Positions 26,442 to 35,603 of a stretch of 59,287 bases of DNA are shown here, one piece after another. Within the stretch, counting starts at the first letter, position 1. Every line of letters begins with the position of its first letter. Made by a program: the position numbers and the translations under genes. Below the pieces are notes generated by a model. The model saw only the letters and a program-made list of their open reading frames with translations. It did not search any database and was not told the origin of the DNA. Source of the DNA: Bullifex porci (GTDB lineage: Bacteria; Spirochaetota; Spirochaetia; Sphaerochaetales; Sphaerochaetaceae); assembly GCF_009695635.1 (NCBI RefSeq), contig NZ_VUNN01000016.1:1-59287 (forward strand), given 5' to 3'.

Positions 26442-26477
26442 TTACCTTTGACAACACAGTGAAAGGTAAAATATATT
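26442..26477 (+). promoter_or_regulatory. Dyad-bearing promoter of the CPBP gene, MerR-operator-like
   Basis: TTGACA (26448-26453) and TATATT (26472-26477) are 18 nt apart. An inverted repeat, TTACCTTT...AAAGGTAA (26442-26469, 12-nt centre), covers the -35 and most of the spacer. A dyad within a stretched spacer is the architecture of MerR-family promoters. No MerR gene is in the window. Confidence 0.5.
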
Positions 26478-26510
26478 TCTACATTAGTAAGTATTTTAAG
26501 GGGAAGGGAA

Positions 26511-27209
26511 ATGAAGAAATTCTATGAGAAAAGTGAGCTATGGTTTTCAATTACTTGGATTATTATCTATGTAGCTATAATGGGTAACCTTAGAAATAAT
26601 TTTGGTGATGAAAGTATATTTTCTCTATTAGGTGTTTTAATTATTGCTGCTATATTAACTATTTTTATTGTAAAGAATAATTTAAAAGAAAAATATGGGT
26701 TAGTCCTTTGTAAGAATGCTAAAAGGTTTCTATATTTTATTCCATTTGTACTACTATGTAGTGTTAATTTATGGTTTGGAGCTGAAATGCACTATGATTT
26801 ACCTCATCAAATAATTGCAATGATTACTATGCTCCTTATTGGATATACAGAAGAGGTAATATTTAGAGGGCTATTATTTAAAGCAATAGAAAAGGATAGC
26901 ATAAAGCAAGCAATAGTGATCTCAGCTGTAACTTTTGGTATTGGACACATCGTTAATCTACTAACTGGACAGGGTACTATTTCTACGATACTTCAAGTTC
27001 TTTATGCAATTGCAATAGGATTTTCATTTGTAATGTGCTTTTATAAAGGTGGTTCGTTAATTCCATGTATTGTAACACATAGTATTATAAACATGACATC
27101 TAAGATTTCTATTCATAATGAAGATCAAATGTGGAGCTATATAAGTGCTATTTTTATAATAGTAGTAGCAGGCTCATATGCATTGTATTTAAAAAAGCAA
27201 AAAAATTAA
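26511..27209 (+). CDS. CPBP-family intramembrane glutamic protease (CAAX-like)
   Basis: This 232-residue protein has about seven helices. The catalytic signature GYTEEVIFRGLLF (EExxxR) lies at about 115-127, with later FGIGHIVN (FxxxH) and a C-terminal THSIINM motif. Bacterial members are linked to bacteriocin immunity or protein maturation. The start has AAGGGGAAGGG upstream. The next gene begins 3 nt after its stop, so the two form an operon. Confidence 0.88.
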   Translation: MKKFYEKSELWFSITWIIIYVAIMGNLRNNFGDESIFSLLGVLIIAAILTIFIVKNNLKEKYGLVLCKNAKRFLYFIPFVLLCSVNLWFGAEMHYDLPHQIIAMITMLLIGYTEEVIFRGLLFKAIEKDSIKQAIVISAVTFGIGHIVNLLTGQGTISTILQVLYAIAIGFSFVMCFYKGGSLIPCIVTHSIINMTSKISIHNEDQMWSYISAIFIIVVAGSYALYLKKQKN

Positions 27210-27212
27210 GCT

Positions 27213-28034
27213 ATGAAAAAATATATATTACCAATTACTCTTCTATTAATATTTGAGACTATAGCAGTTACTTTGTGGCTAGCTTTAGATAATATTTTTT
27301 ATCTGTTTAATTTTAGCTACATTGGCATCTCTATAGCTCTTGGAGTATTTCTTTTTATAAAGGGCTATAGCTATGCTCGTCGAATTACTCAGCTCCTAGT
27401 TGGGCTATATATGTTAATTTATTTGGGTGTGATTTCAAATGAAAATATGCAGCTAGAGGGCTTCTGGTACTATCTATTTACAGGTGTATTCGAGGCTGCA
27501 ACGATACACTTTGTAGTTGCAAAGATATTTGGGCCACTAATATTTGGAAGAGGGTGGTGTGGATATGCATGCTGGACTGCAATGGTACTTGATTTCCTTC
27601 CATTTAAGAGGGTTGTAACACATGAAAGGAAGAATATCGGTTGGATAAGATATGTAATGTTTATAGCCTCATTAATTTTTGTTTTATCACTATTTTTATT
27701 TAAGGTTGATAGAATTGAGAAAATAATGCTTTGGTCCTTTATAATAGGAAACATTCTTTATTACACTGCCGGTATTATATTAGCTTTTCTCTTTAAGGAT
27801 AACCGTGCATTTTGTAAATATATTTGTCCAATTACTGTGTTTTTAAAGCCTATGAGCTATTTTGCTCTATTTAGAATTAAATGTGATAAAAGCAAATGTA
27901 TATCGTGTGGTAGGTGTAAAAAGGTATGCCCTATGGATGTTGATGTCACAGATAACTCACGAAGTAGGAAGAATGGGACTGAGTGTATTTTATGCTTTGA
28001 ATGTGTAAAGAATTGTCCCAAAAACGCAATATGA
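27213..28034 (+). CDS. 4Fe-4S-binding membrane protein, NapH/YccM-like
   Basis: This 273-residue protein has about five to six helices with GRGWCGYACWTAMV and CKYICPITVFLKP, the Cys pairs typical of NapH-like quinol-interacting proteins. Two C-terminal 4Fe-4S ferredoxin motifs follow: CISCGRCKKVCPMD and CILCFECVKNCPKN. It probably moves electrons between membrane quinol and a soluble partner; no such partner is adjacent. Confidence 0.9.
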   Translation: MKKYILPITLLLIFETIAVTLWLALDNIFYLFNFSYIGISIALGVFLFIKGYSYARRITQLLVGLYMLIYLGVISNENMQLEGFWYYLFTGVFEAATIHFVVAKIFGPLIFGRGWCGYACWTAMVLDFLPFKRVVTHERKNIGWIRYVMFIASLIFVLSLFLFKVDRIEKIMLWSFIIGNILYYTAGIILAFLFKDNRAFCKYICPITVFLKPMSYFALFRIKCDKSKCISCGRCKKVCPMDVDVTDNSRSRKNGTECILCFECVKNCPKNAI

Positions 28035-28051
28035 TATTATATTAGTAAACT

Positions 28052-28513
28052 ATGAAGCTTACTTTGAAGGAACATAGAAGATTTGAAGCCTTAATTAGAA
28101 AATATAAAAGAAATAAAAAAGTAAAGGAGATGAGAAACTATATCCAGCATGGGTCTATTTCTACATATGACCATGTTAAGAGTGTTGCACTCTTAAGCTA
28201 CTTTTTAAATCATCGCTTTCATCTTGGTGCTAGAGATAGAGTATTAATCGCAGGAGCGGTCCTTCATGATTTTTATCTCTATGATTGGCACAAAAATAGA
28301 GGGCATTACCATGGCTTTAATCATCCTGAAATCGCATGTAAAAATGCTGTTAATTACTTTAATGTTGATAACAATGTCCAAGGTATAATTAAAAGCCATA
28401 TGTGGCCTTTGACACTTACTAAAGTGCCTCATACTCGTGAGGCTTGGATTGTTTGCTTAGCTGATAAGCTTATAGCACTTAAGGAAACATTACATGGTCT
28501 TAAACTATTTTAG
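28052..28513 (+). CDS. HD-domain phosphohydrolase
   Basis: This 153-residue HD-superfamily protein has YDHVKSVALLSYFL, AGAVLHDFYLYDW (HD pair), H in HYHGFNHPEIA and CLADKLIALKE (terminal Asp). It is predicted to be a metal-dependent nucleotide or phosphate hydrolase. TATATT ends 8 nt before the ATG and no Shine-Dalgarno sequence is visible, so a leaderless transcript is possible. The 3' end overlaps the opposing TetR-like gene by 4 nt. Confidence 0.85.
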   Translation: MKLTLKEHRRFEALIRKYKRNKKVKEMRNYIQHGSISTYDHVKSVALLSYFLNHRFHLGARDRVLIAGAVLHDFYLYDWHKNRGHYHGFNHPEIACKNAVNYFNVDNNVQGIIKSHMWPLTLTKVPHTREAWIVCLADKLIALKETLHGLKLF

Positions 28514-28992
28514 TTAAAAAAGCTCATAAGGAAGTTAATCATCTCCTCTAGAGTTTCCTTCATTCCAGTATCAACCCACTTTTTAGTAATGCTATTTATA
28601 AGGCCTATAATACCAACAGCGATATATTTATCATTTATTGTATCGCTCTTAACAAGGGCTTCATTTTTTTGAATTTTATCTTCATTTTTGTTAAAGATTA
28701 TCGACATATTTTCAAAGCGAATTTTCTTTATTTGTTCATGTCTACTTTCAATTCTGTAAAAATGGTTAAAAAGGAATTTTCTGCACCTTCTTTCATCATG
28801 ATGCAATAGTATAGGTGATAAGTCCTCAATTAGCTCCTCTAGAATTTCATCTGATATAGCATTTATTACATCATCAATGGAGTTGAAATTACGATAAAAG
28901 GAGGCTATTGCGACTCCTGCTCGAGTAACAATATCTGTTACACTAATGTCCATATAGAGCTTTCCTGTCATTAAATCCATTAAAGCGATCAT
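28510..28992 (-). CDS. TetR-family regulator, probably 5'-truncated
   Basis: This 160-residue protein has the TetR helix-turn-helix visible as ISVTDIVTRAGVAIASFYRNF at about 16-36, but the first helix is short and begins only with MIALMDLMTGKLYMD. Family members normally have 10-15 more residues with a conserved basic start. Directly upstream the DNA switches to the remains of an esterase gene on the other strand, so a deletion probably removed the original start and promoter. It may be non-functional. Confidence 0.7.
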   Translation of the reverse strand: MIALMDLMTGKLYMDISVTDIVTRAGVAIASFYRNFNSIDDVINAISDEILEELIEDLSPILLHHDERRCRKFLFNHFYRIESRHEQIKKIRFENMSIIFNKNEDKIQKNEALVKSDTINDKYIAVGIIGLINSITKKWVDTGMKETLEEMINFLMSFFN

Positions 28993-29248
28993 AATCGCTG
29001 AGCATATATATGCTTCTCCAATATTGGATGATTTTCATAGCCTTCTACAAACACTTCTTGCTTTTGGTGAGCATGATTTCTTAGCCTTTGAGGATTTTGC
29101 TTATGCTCGTCACCTAACACAAGCTGGTGTAAAGCTTAAAACTATTATTTATAGAGGTTTAGGACATGGCTTTGCAGACCAAGTAGGAGTATTTCCACAA
29201 GCAGAGGATTTAATATGTGAAATAGCAGCTATGCTTAACAATAATTGA
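28985..29248 (+). pseudogene. 3' fragment of an alpha/beta-hydrolase (esterase/lipase-like) gene
   Basis: The frame reads EHIYASPILDDFHSLLQTLL, then FGEHDFLAFEDFAYARHL and IYRGLGHGFADQVGVFPQAE, the C-terminal third of acetyl-esterase-like hydrolases with the acid (GEHD) and histidine (GHGF) of the triad. There is no nucleophile and no start; the frame merges into the TetR gene start at about 28985-28992. This is a clear deletion junction. Confidence 0.8.
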
Positions 29249-29280
29249 CACAAAGCTATGACTCCTCTTTAATAAGAGCT

Positions 29281-29805
29281 ATGAAGCTTAATAAGTGTAC
29301 TTCAGCAGATTTTGATAGAATTACAGAGTATTATAAGTTTGTGATCGATAATACATTAGGTATGAAGACCTATTGTCCTTGGATTTATGGAAAGCACCCA
29401 ACAGATGAAATGATAAAAAACTATATCGATAGTGGGTATATGTATTTCTTAGAGGATAATTCACAAATTGTTGCAGCTTCTGTATTAACTCCATTTCAGG
29501 ATGAGGATTACTCCTCTGTAAATTGGAGTATTAAATTAAAATCTGATGAAGTAAGTGTTATACATCTTTTATGTGTTAACCCAAAATACCAGGGACGTGG
29601 TATTTCAAAGATTTTAATCGAAAGTCTTATTGATATTGCAAAAAGGGATAGTAAAAAGGGCATTAGACTCGATGCGCTTTATAGCAATACTAGAGCTCAT
29701 CGCTTATATGAAGGAATGGGCTTTAAGAAGTGCGATGTCAAAAACTGGTATGCTGGTAATACAGGTTGGACAGATTTTTATCTATTTGAGTACTACTTTA
29801 TCTAG
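29281..29805 (+). CDS. GNAT N-acetyltransferase
   Basis: This 174-residue protein has the acetyl-CoA loop VNPKYQGRGISKILIESLI at about 98-116 and the late NTRAHRLYEGMGFKKC motif. I choose ATG 29281 because the family aligns from KLNKCTSADFDRITEYY; an upstream ATG at 29245 would add 12 residues unlike the family. The start context is AGAGCTATG with no Shine-Dalgarno sequence. The substrate is unknown. Confidence 0.85.
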   Translation: MKLNKCTSADFDRITEYYKFVIDNTLGMKTYCPWIYGKHPTDEMIKNYIDSGYMYFLEDNSQIVAASVLTPFQDEDYSSVNWSIKLKSDEVSVIHLLCVNPKYQGRGISKILIESLIDIAKRDSKKGIRLDALYSNTRAHRLYEGMGFKKCDVKNWYAGNTGWTDFYLFEYYFI

Positions 29806-30399
29806 CTTTCCTTTATAAAGATATATCCCTAGTACAGCATTAAAGACTACTGCAGAGAATGTACTAAATCTTTCAAAGAGACCAAATACAGAAGGTGGTA
29901 ATAGAGCTGTTCCAATAGGCCCTAATACCATCGCAATAAGCGCAGCTATTGCCCATGCTCTTAGTATTTTCTCTGCTGATATTGCTAATAGAATAAGTGA
30001 CAAAAGTGATAAAATTACAACTGCAGCAGTAACTACTAAATGCATGATATTTTGAAAGCATATATCAACACCACTTACCCAAGGAAACATCTCATATCCA
30101 GCAGTGCATATCCACTCCATCAAGGTAAAGAGAGTAATTCCAGCTCTAAAGGTTTTTACGCTTGAATTTCTAGATGCTATAAAAACAAGTGTTGAGCACA
30201 CTACTGAGCATGGACCAAATAGAGCGTTTAGCTGGTTTGCAACAACCTCAGAAGGAGCTCCAGCTGCAGATAGCTCGCTTACTGCCATAGTTAACCAATT
30301 ATAACCAGGGTAGGCTAGTGGAGAAAGAACTACCATAGCTGAGTAGGATATAAGTGCTAATACTCCAGTAAGTCCAAATAATCTAAATGTTTTTTCCAC
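29782..30399 (-). CDS. DUF998 membrane protein
   Basis: This 205-residue protein has about six helices; SYSAMVVLSPLAYPGYNWLTMAVSELSA is the diagnostic DUF998 start (GYN...SELSA). The function is unknown. It overlaps the upstream TetR gene by 17 nt, so the regulator and this protein form a two-gene operon, as is common for this family. Confidence 0.85.
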   Translation of the reverse strand: MEKTFRLFGLTGVLALISYSAMVVLSPLAYPGYNWLTMAVSELSAAGAPSEVVANQLNALFGPCSVVCSTLVFIASRNSSVKTFRAGITLFTLMEWICTAGYEMFPWVSGVDICFQNIMHLVVTAAVVILSLLSLILLAISAEKILRAWAIAALIAMVLGPIGTALLPPSVFGLFERFSTFSAVVFNAVLGIYLYKGKLDKVVLK

Positions 30400-30988
30400 A
30401 ATTTTTCTCCTTTACATAGGAATTAATAAAGCCATCGATTACCTTCTCAAGGATGCCATCTGCGATATTACTTTCTGCCATCTCTGCATCAAGCCTTAAA
30501 TCAAGAGCTGAGTGTATAAGAAGAGCAAAGGTAAGAGCGGCTATATCAAAATCCTTAAAGAAAGCTATTTTATTATCTTCTATTGCTTTAAATAGAGCCC
30601 TAGTCGCATTAAGCATAGTTTCTGTTTCTTTAATAATTACACTTGCAGCATCCTTCGATAGTACCTTTTCAGAGATTATTACCTTGTAAAAGGTTTTCAT
30701 CTCAGGCTTTCTATTCATTTCATCATAGGAAATTGCTACAGAAAGAAATATCTCTCTTAAATCTTTTCCCTTTACATATGATGAATAATCAACAAAGGCT
30801 TTAGTGTTTGATCTCTTTCTTAAAAATAGATAGAGCTCATTAATTAAATCCTGCTTTGATTCAAAGTGTGAATATAGAGATGATTTCTTAAGACCTGCAG
30901 CAGAAGCTATTTCTGACATTGAGAGACTTCTTAAACCCTTTTGGGATGCAAGTACTAGGAGCTTACTTAGGATTTCTTCTTTCTTCAT
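30383..30988 (-). CDS. TetR/AcrR-family regulator
   Basis: This 201-residue protein has the N-terminal helix-turn-helix MSEIASAAGLKKSSLYSHFES at about 24-44. The first 17 codons (30938-30988) lie inside the 165-bp duplication made by the neighbouring IS, so a copy of its 5' end exists at 33073-33123. It probably represses its own operon with DUF998 through the palindrome at 31005, and perhaps also the divergent YgeY-like gene. Confidence 0.92.
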   Translation of the reverse strand: MKKEEILSKLLVLASQKGLRSLSMSEIASAAGLKKSSLYSHFESKQDLINELYLFLRKRSNTKAFVDYSSYVKGKDLREIFLSVAISYDEMNRKPEMKTFYKVIISEKVLSKDAASVIIKETETMLNATRALFKAIEDNKIAFFKDFDIAALTFALLIHSALDLRLDAEMAESNIADGILEKVIDGFINSYVKEKNCGKNI

Positions 30989-31102
30989 GTGTTGTATTTT
31001 ACGAACGAACGTTCGTATAAGTCAATAAAACACATTAAAAATTGTTGCAACAAAACGCAACATTTTCTGTTTACAAATATCATTTTCTCGTTTAGCATAT
31101 AA
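30938..31102. repeat. Left copy of the 165-bp target-site duplication
   Basis: It is identical base for base to 33073-33237. It includes the first 17 codons of the TetR gene, its promoter and operator, and about 80 bp of upstream DNA. The two copies directly abut the insertion element. Confidence 0.93.
30996..31025 (-). promoter_or_regulatory. TetR promoter and operator
   Basis: On the minus strand TTGACT (31025-31020), an 18-nt spacer and TAAAAT (31001-30996) precede the ATG by 7 nt. The spacer contains the perfect palindrome ACGAACGTTCGT (31005-31016) within a run of ACGA/TCGT half-sites. This is a strong autoregulation site and another predicted leaderless start. Confidence 0.75.
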
Positions 31103-33072
31103 CCTGACTTTTAAAGTTTCTAGGAAAATCTAGTGTTAAATACTCTCAAATCCATCAAGTCTCTTATTCAATTTCAGCTTTAAGAAATTAGAAATATTAG
31201 CAGGAGTAATGATGTAATTAGTGATTTCTGGAGATAAATGTTTTTCTAGAAATTCACCAACTTCATCATTAGAAGTAAGTAGGTTTATATAGTTTTTTGA
31301 GTCCATTCTAACTAATGAAAAATCATGAATAAAATTCATAATTTTTTCAAAACTAAAACTACAACCTAGAACATTAAATTCAAGTAAACGTTCTAAAACA
31401 ACACCAATATAGCAAATCAAGAAGTGCCCTTTAATTGTATTTAAGGATGATACAAAAACAGGTCTTGCATCTAGGTAAGACTTCATCATCTTAAAGGTTT
31501 GTTCAATTCTCCAAAGGTTGTGGTATATATTATAAACAGTTCTATCAGAAAGTTGAGTTTCTGATGTAACAAGCATATTATATCCAGCAAACATTCTTGC
31601 TTCAGCAATAGCCTCTTCATCAATTTCAACTCTTGCTTTCTTACCTGAATCTGTAACGAAATTAACAAATTTAGAAGATTCACCAAATTCATCTTTCTTA
31701 GCTTGGTAAAGACAAAGATTCCTTGCTTTATCAACCATTTTGTTAATCTCAAGAATCTTCTTCATCCTTAACTTAGGATTGTAAGTAATAATTCTTTTTT
31801 CATTAGCTGTAAAGGTAACATTTAAACCTAAATCATTTTTAAAAGAATAATTAAAACCTTCAGTGAATGTGTAATAACGATACTTTTCTATATTCTTACC
31901 ATTGCTATCTTTTTCATAAACAATATCCCAATTGCTTATATCTAACCCTTTAAACCATTCTATATCCCTATCAGACATTTTCTTTAAGGACTTAGAAAAA
32001 ATATAGCCATCGCCTTTATTTATTGCTTCATAAATATTTCTTGCACAGTTTAATCCTTTATCTGCAACTTGTATGGTTCTGCCTGTAATATTGTTTTCTT
32101 TCTTTAAGCTTGAAATTACTTCTCTTATCTTTGGCTTTTCAGATTCATTGCCAGGATATAGTTTCATGCCAATAGGTATTTGATTTTTATCTAATAATAA
32201 GCCCATTCCAACAATAGGATCATTTCGGTTTTCTTTACTTGGTCCTTTCTTTTTAAACTCATCTTCTTTATCAATTTCAAAATAAAAGTTAGTGCAGTCA
32301 AAATATGTTTCACTACTATTTATTCCATATGTTTTCTTAATAGAGGTAGTAAGGTAGCTAATAAACTTATCGTATTCAGAACCTATATACTCGCAGCATG
32401 ATAAAATTTGGCTATATGATGATTCATCTACTTTTTCAAAAAGTAAAGGAATGATATCTTCATGCGTCTTCTTCTTTGAGGCTGGAAATGTTGCCCTCGC
32501 ATATACTAATGCCATCATTAGGTTATATACATCATATTGGAATTGTCTTTCATTACTCAATGCTCTAACAGCTTTTTCAAAAAAGGTTAATGAATTAGCT
32601 ATCCCTTTAAGTACAATGTATCCTGCATATCTTTTAGGTGATTGGTTTCCTATCTTTTTTGCTTTTTCACTAGTTTCCTTTTCCTCAAGCTCTTCATTCA
32701 TCTTTTTTACTTGTGCTTGATAATAAGCAACAGGATCTTTTATACCTTTGTCTTTAATTTCAGATATATAACCAATGGATTTAAAACATCTATTTCTTGA
32801 GCCAATATCTCTCTTGTATTCACTGATATAAATCTGTAAATACTCTCCTTTTTTGATATTAGTTTTCTTAAGAAAATAACGCATAAAAGCCTCCCAAATC
32901 AATAGCACCTTTAACACTAGAAATAATAACAAATTAAAATAATTTTGTAAATAAACAAATAAACAAAAATAACCTAATTTATTCCTTAGAACAAAAGAGG
33001 TTATTAAAAATATGTAAATAAATAATTTCTTAGTGGTTTAAATTATTCTAGTGTTAAACTTTGAAATACGGG
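31103..33072 (-). mobile_element. IS1634-family insertion sequence
   Basis: The element is 1970 bp, lies between the two 165-bp repeats and carries one transposase gene. Its ends form an imperfect inverted repeat of about 17 bp: CCTGACTTTTAAAGTTT at the left and the complement of AAACTTTGAAATACGGG at the right, 13 of 17 matching. TCTAGTGTTAAA occurs near both ends, and its complement lies just upstream of the transposase start. Long, variable target duplications are a known trait of IS1634-type elements. Confidence 0.88.
31136..32884 (-). CDS. IS1634-family DDE transposase
   Basis: This 582-residue transposase of the IS1634/IS4 superfamily has the DDE positions fitting YFDCTNFYFE, QVADKGLNCARN and YHNLWRIEQTFKMMK. 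The start at 32884 has GGGAGGC 5 nt upstream; an earlier in-frame ATG at 32932 lacks one. The gene is full length and uninterrupted, and with the perfect flanking duplication this points to a recent and perhaps still active insertion. Confidence 0.92.
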   Translation of the reverse strand: MRYFLKKTNIKKGEYLQIYISEYKRDIGSRNRCFKSIGYISEIKDKGIKDPVAYYQAQVKKMNEELEEKETSEKAKKIGNQSPKRYAGYIVLKGIANSLTFFEKAVRALSNERQFQYDVYNLMMALVYARATFPASKKKTHEDIIPLLFEKVDESSYSQILSCCEYIGSEYDKFISYLTTSIKKTYGINSSETYFDCTNFYFEIDKEDEFKKKGPSKENRNDPIVGMGLLLDKNQIPIGMKLYPGNESEKPKIREVISSLKKENNITGRTIQVADKGLNCARNIYEAINKGDGYIFSKSLKKMSDRDIEWFKGLDISNWDIVYEKDSNGKNIEKYRYYTFTEGFNYSFKNDLGLNVTFTANEKRIITYNPKLRMKKILEINKMVDKARNLCLYQAKKDEFGESSKFVNFVTDSGKKARVEIDEEAIAEARMFAGYNMLVTSETQLSDRTVYNIYHNLWRIEQTFKMMKSYLDARPVFVSSLNTIKGHFLICYIGVVLERLLEFNVLGCSFSFEKIMNFIHDFSLVRMDSKNYINLLTSNDEVGEFLEKHLSPEITNYIITPANISNFLKLKLNKRLDGFESI

Positions 33073-33237
33073 CTTTTGGGATGCAAGTACTAGGAGCTTA
33101 CTTAGGATTTCTTCTTTCTTCATGTGTTGTATTTTACGAACGAACGTTCGTATAAGTCAATAAAACACATTAAAAATTGTTGCAACAAAACGCAACATTT
33201 TCTGTTTACAAATATCATTTTCTCGTTTAGCATATAA
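33073..33237. repeat. Right copy of the 165-bp target-site duplication
   Basis: It is identical to 30938-31102. It brings a second TetR operator (ACGAACGTTCGT at 33140-33151) and 17 orphan TetR codons to within 52 bp of the YgeY-like gene. As a result each divergent gene keeps its original upstream DNA despite the insertion. Confidence 0.93.
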
Positions 33238-33288
33238 ATATAATAAAAAAAATAACTCTGAAATAGAGAGACAATACGGAGGATATCT

Positions 33289-34665
33289 ATGGATTACGCT
33301 GCAATTAAGAAGGCTGCAGAAGCATATGGACCTGCAATGACTAAATTTTTAAGGGATATGATAGCTATTCCTTCTGAAAGCTGTAAAGAAAAGGATGTTG
33401 TTTACAGAATTAAGCAAGAGATGGAAAGCCTTGGCTATGATAAGGTTGAAATCGATGGACTTGGTAATGTAATTGGCTGGATGGGCGATGGAGACAAGAT
33501 TATTGCAATTGATAGCCATATTGATACAGTAGGTATTGGAAACATCAATAACTGGGAAGCAGATCCTTATAAGGGATATGAAACAGATAAAGTAATCTAC
33601 GGTCGTGGTGGTAGTGACCAGGAAGGTGGTATGGCATCAGCAACATATGGTGCTAAGATCATGAAGGACCTTGGTTTAATTCCAGAAGGCTACAAGATCA
33701 TGGTTGTAGGCTCTGTACAGGAAGAGGACTGCGACGGTATGTGTTGGCAGTACATCTACAATGTAGATAAGATCGTTCCTGAGTTCGTTATCTCAACAGA
33801 ACCAACAGATGGTGGTATCTATCGTGGTCATAGAGGTAGAATGGAAATCAGAGTTGATGTTAAGGGTGTTAGCTGCCATGGTTCAGCTCCAGAAAGAGGT
33901 GATAACGCAATCTATAAGATGGCAGATATCCTCCAGGATGTTAGAGCTCTTAATGAAAATCCTGCTGATGACAGTGTTGAGATCAAGGGCCTTGTTAAGA
34001 TGCTCGATCCTAAATACAACCCAGAGCACTATGAGGATGCAAGATTCCTTGGTAGAGGAACCTGTACAACAAGCCAAATCTTCTATACATCTCCTTCACG
34101 CTGTGCTGTAGCTGATAGCTGTGCTATCTCAATCGATAGAAGAATGACAGCAGGTGAGACATATAAGAGCTGCTTAAAGGAAATTGAGGATTTACCATCA
34201 GTAAAGAAATATGGTGATGATGTTAAGGTTTCTATGTACTGGTATGATAGCCCAGCTTGGACAGGTGAAGTCTATAAGACAGAGTGCTTCTTCCCAACTT
34301 GGATTAATAAGGAAACAGCTCCACACGTACAGGCTTTAATTGATGCTCATAAGGCACTTTGGGGTGATGAAAGACTTTGGGCTGACGATACAGCTAAGGC
34401 AAAGAGAGTAGGCAGACCTCTTACAGATAAGTGGACCTTCTCAACTAACGGTGTATCAATCCAGGGTAGATATGGTATTCCTTGTGTAGGTTTTGGCCCA
34501 GGTGCTGAAAGCCAGGCACACGCTCCTAATGAAATCACATGGAAGCAGGATCTCGTTGTATGTGCAGCTTTATATGCAGCAGTTCCAATGCTCTATAAGC
34601 CAGGTGATAAGAAAGAAAGTGCAACCTCCTTCCGTCAGGAGCTTACAGGAAACGATATTAAGTAA
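33289..34665 (+). CDS. ygeY: YgeY-family M20 metallohydrolase
   Basis: This 458-residue member of the peptidase M20 family matches the YgeY, selenium-metabolism-linked hydrolase group. The metal ligands are in [10 protein letters not shown] and [10 protein letters not shown], and the catalytic glutamates in [24 protein letters not shown] and [16 protein letters not shown] belong to the lid and dimer domain. No selenium genes are near, so its exact substrate, perhaps an N-acyl or ureido amino acid, is open. GGAGG lies 6 nt before the ATG. Codon use is more G+C-rich and regular than its neighbours, as for a highly expressed gene. Confidence 0.87.
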   Translation: MDYAAIKKAAEAYGPAMTKFLRDMIAIPSESCKEKDVVYRIKQEMESLGYDKVEIDGLGNVIGWMGDGDKIIAIDSHIDTVGIGNINNWEADPYKGYETDKVIYGRGGSDQEGGMASATYGAKIMKDLGLIPEGYKIMVVGSVQEEDCDGMCWQYIYNVDKIVPEFVISTEPTDGGIYRGHRGRMEIRVDVKGVSCHGSAPERGDNAIYKMADILQDVRALNENPADDSVEIKGLVKMLDPKYNPEHYEDARFLGRGTCTTSQIFYTSPSRCAVADSCAISIDRRMTAGETYKSCLKEIEDLPSVKKYGDDVKVSMYWYDSPAWTGEVYKTECFFPTWINKETAPHVQALIDAHKALWGDERLWADDTAKAKRVGRPLTDKWTFSTNGVSIQGRYGIPCVGFGPGAESQAHAPNEITWKQDLVVCAALYAAVPMLYKPGDKKESATSFRQELTGNDIK

Positions 34666-34688
34666 AATATGTTACTTTAATACTTTAG

Positions 34689-34722
34689 GGGAATCTAGAA
34701 ATAGGTTCCCTTTTCCTTTTTA
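34689..34722 (+). terminator. Rho-independent terminator after the YgeY-like gene
   Basis: The stem is GGGAATC/GGTTCCC with one T-G pair and an 8-nt loop, followed by TTTTCCTTTTT. It lies 24 nt downstream of the stop codon. Confidence 0.8.
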
Positions 34723-34844
34723 TAAGACTTAATACATAGGTAACTTTGATGATATCCAAGAAGGAGAACGGGTAATGGTTTCTTTTGAAAGGAAAAAGCA
34801 TATCTCTAAAAAAAGAGACGAAAGCTATAAATCAATAGCTACTA

Positions 34845-35291
34845 TTAGTTTTTAGAAACAATAAAGTGTGATATTCCAAAAACTATCATAACAATTGCTG
34901 CTATGTAATTATCTAACCATAGGGCAGCTAAGAGGAAGTAGAGTACTGGGAATATTGCAAGTGGAATTGGAACAAATAAAAAGCTCTTTGTTAAGTATTC
35001 AACCTTTCTATCTTTTATAAAATATCGAATCCAAACGATGTAATATAGTACTAAGAAAATAATAGCTAAATAAAGCATAATATTGCTAAAGCTACTTTTG
35101 TAATCATTTGTTATAAAACAAATTAAAACCATATATAGCATCCTAGTTGCACTCTCAAGCATTTCAGCAAATTTATGCTTAACTACCTTTTCTTCCTTAT
35201 TATCACTAGGAGGAAATATTACATAGATGATATTTATTATCATTGGAAGAATAAATACTATTAATCCTTTAATTGAAAATCCAAAATACAT
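34845..35291 (-). CDS. Small integral membrane protein of unknown function
   Basis: This 148-residue protein has four to five predicted helices (about 5-25, 48-65, 68-88, 100-120, 124-145) and a charged cytoplasmic loop DNKEEKVVKHKFAEM. I recognise no family. It stands alone, opposite to both neighbours. The TAT-rich upstream region shows no clear ribosome site. Confidence 0.65.
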   Translation of the reverse strand: MYFGFSIKGLIVFILPMIINIIYVIFPPSDNKEEKVVKHKFAEMLESATRMLYMVLICFITNDYKSSFSNIMLYLAIIFLVLYYIVWIRYFIKDRKVEYLTKSFLFVPIPLAIFPVLYFLLAALWLDNYIAAIVMIVFGISHFIVSKN

Positions 35292-35603
35292 AGAAAAACA
35301 CTAACTAGCTAAAAAGAAAAAATCAACAAGCTTAATTAAAAGAATGACTTTAAAAATCTCTATGCAAAAGCAGAAAGCAAGATAAATAAATGATAAGGTG
35401 GGCTTATACATGTCTCTCGTATTCATAGACATGTTGTGATAATCAAATGGAACCATTTTTCTGAATTATAATTGGTACAATGATTTGTTGTTTAAATATA
35501 GCTAGTAAAATAGTATTTTTCGGCTAAAATAAGATTACATCTTGAAATAGCCGTAAAACGAGGTAATTTATGTATATAAAAAGACATATAGAGAAAGTTG
35601 TTA
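35292..35603. other. Intergenic region with an 8-bp dyad and an ATPase gene remnant
   Basis: ACATGTCT and AGACATGT (35408-35434, 11-nt centre) form an operator-like dyad. CGGCTA and TAGCCG bracket 35521-35553. An ATG at 35570 with GAGG upstream opens MYIKRHIEKVVNECLE and then stops; this matches the N-terminus of DUF4143-type ATPases and looks like a truncated gene head joined to the DUF1801 gene. Confidence 0.45.

Noticed and set aside
30938-33237. The 165-bp repeats as part of a composite element or as long terminal direct repeats of the IS
   Set aside because: The left copy is part of an intact TetR gene and its promoter, so the sequence belongs to the target and was duplicated on insertion.
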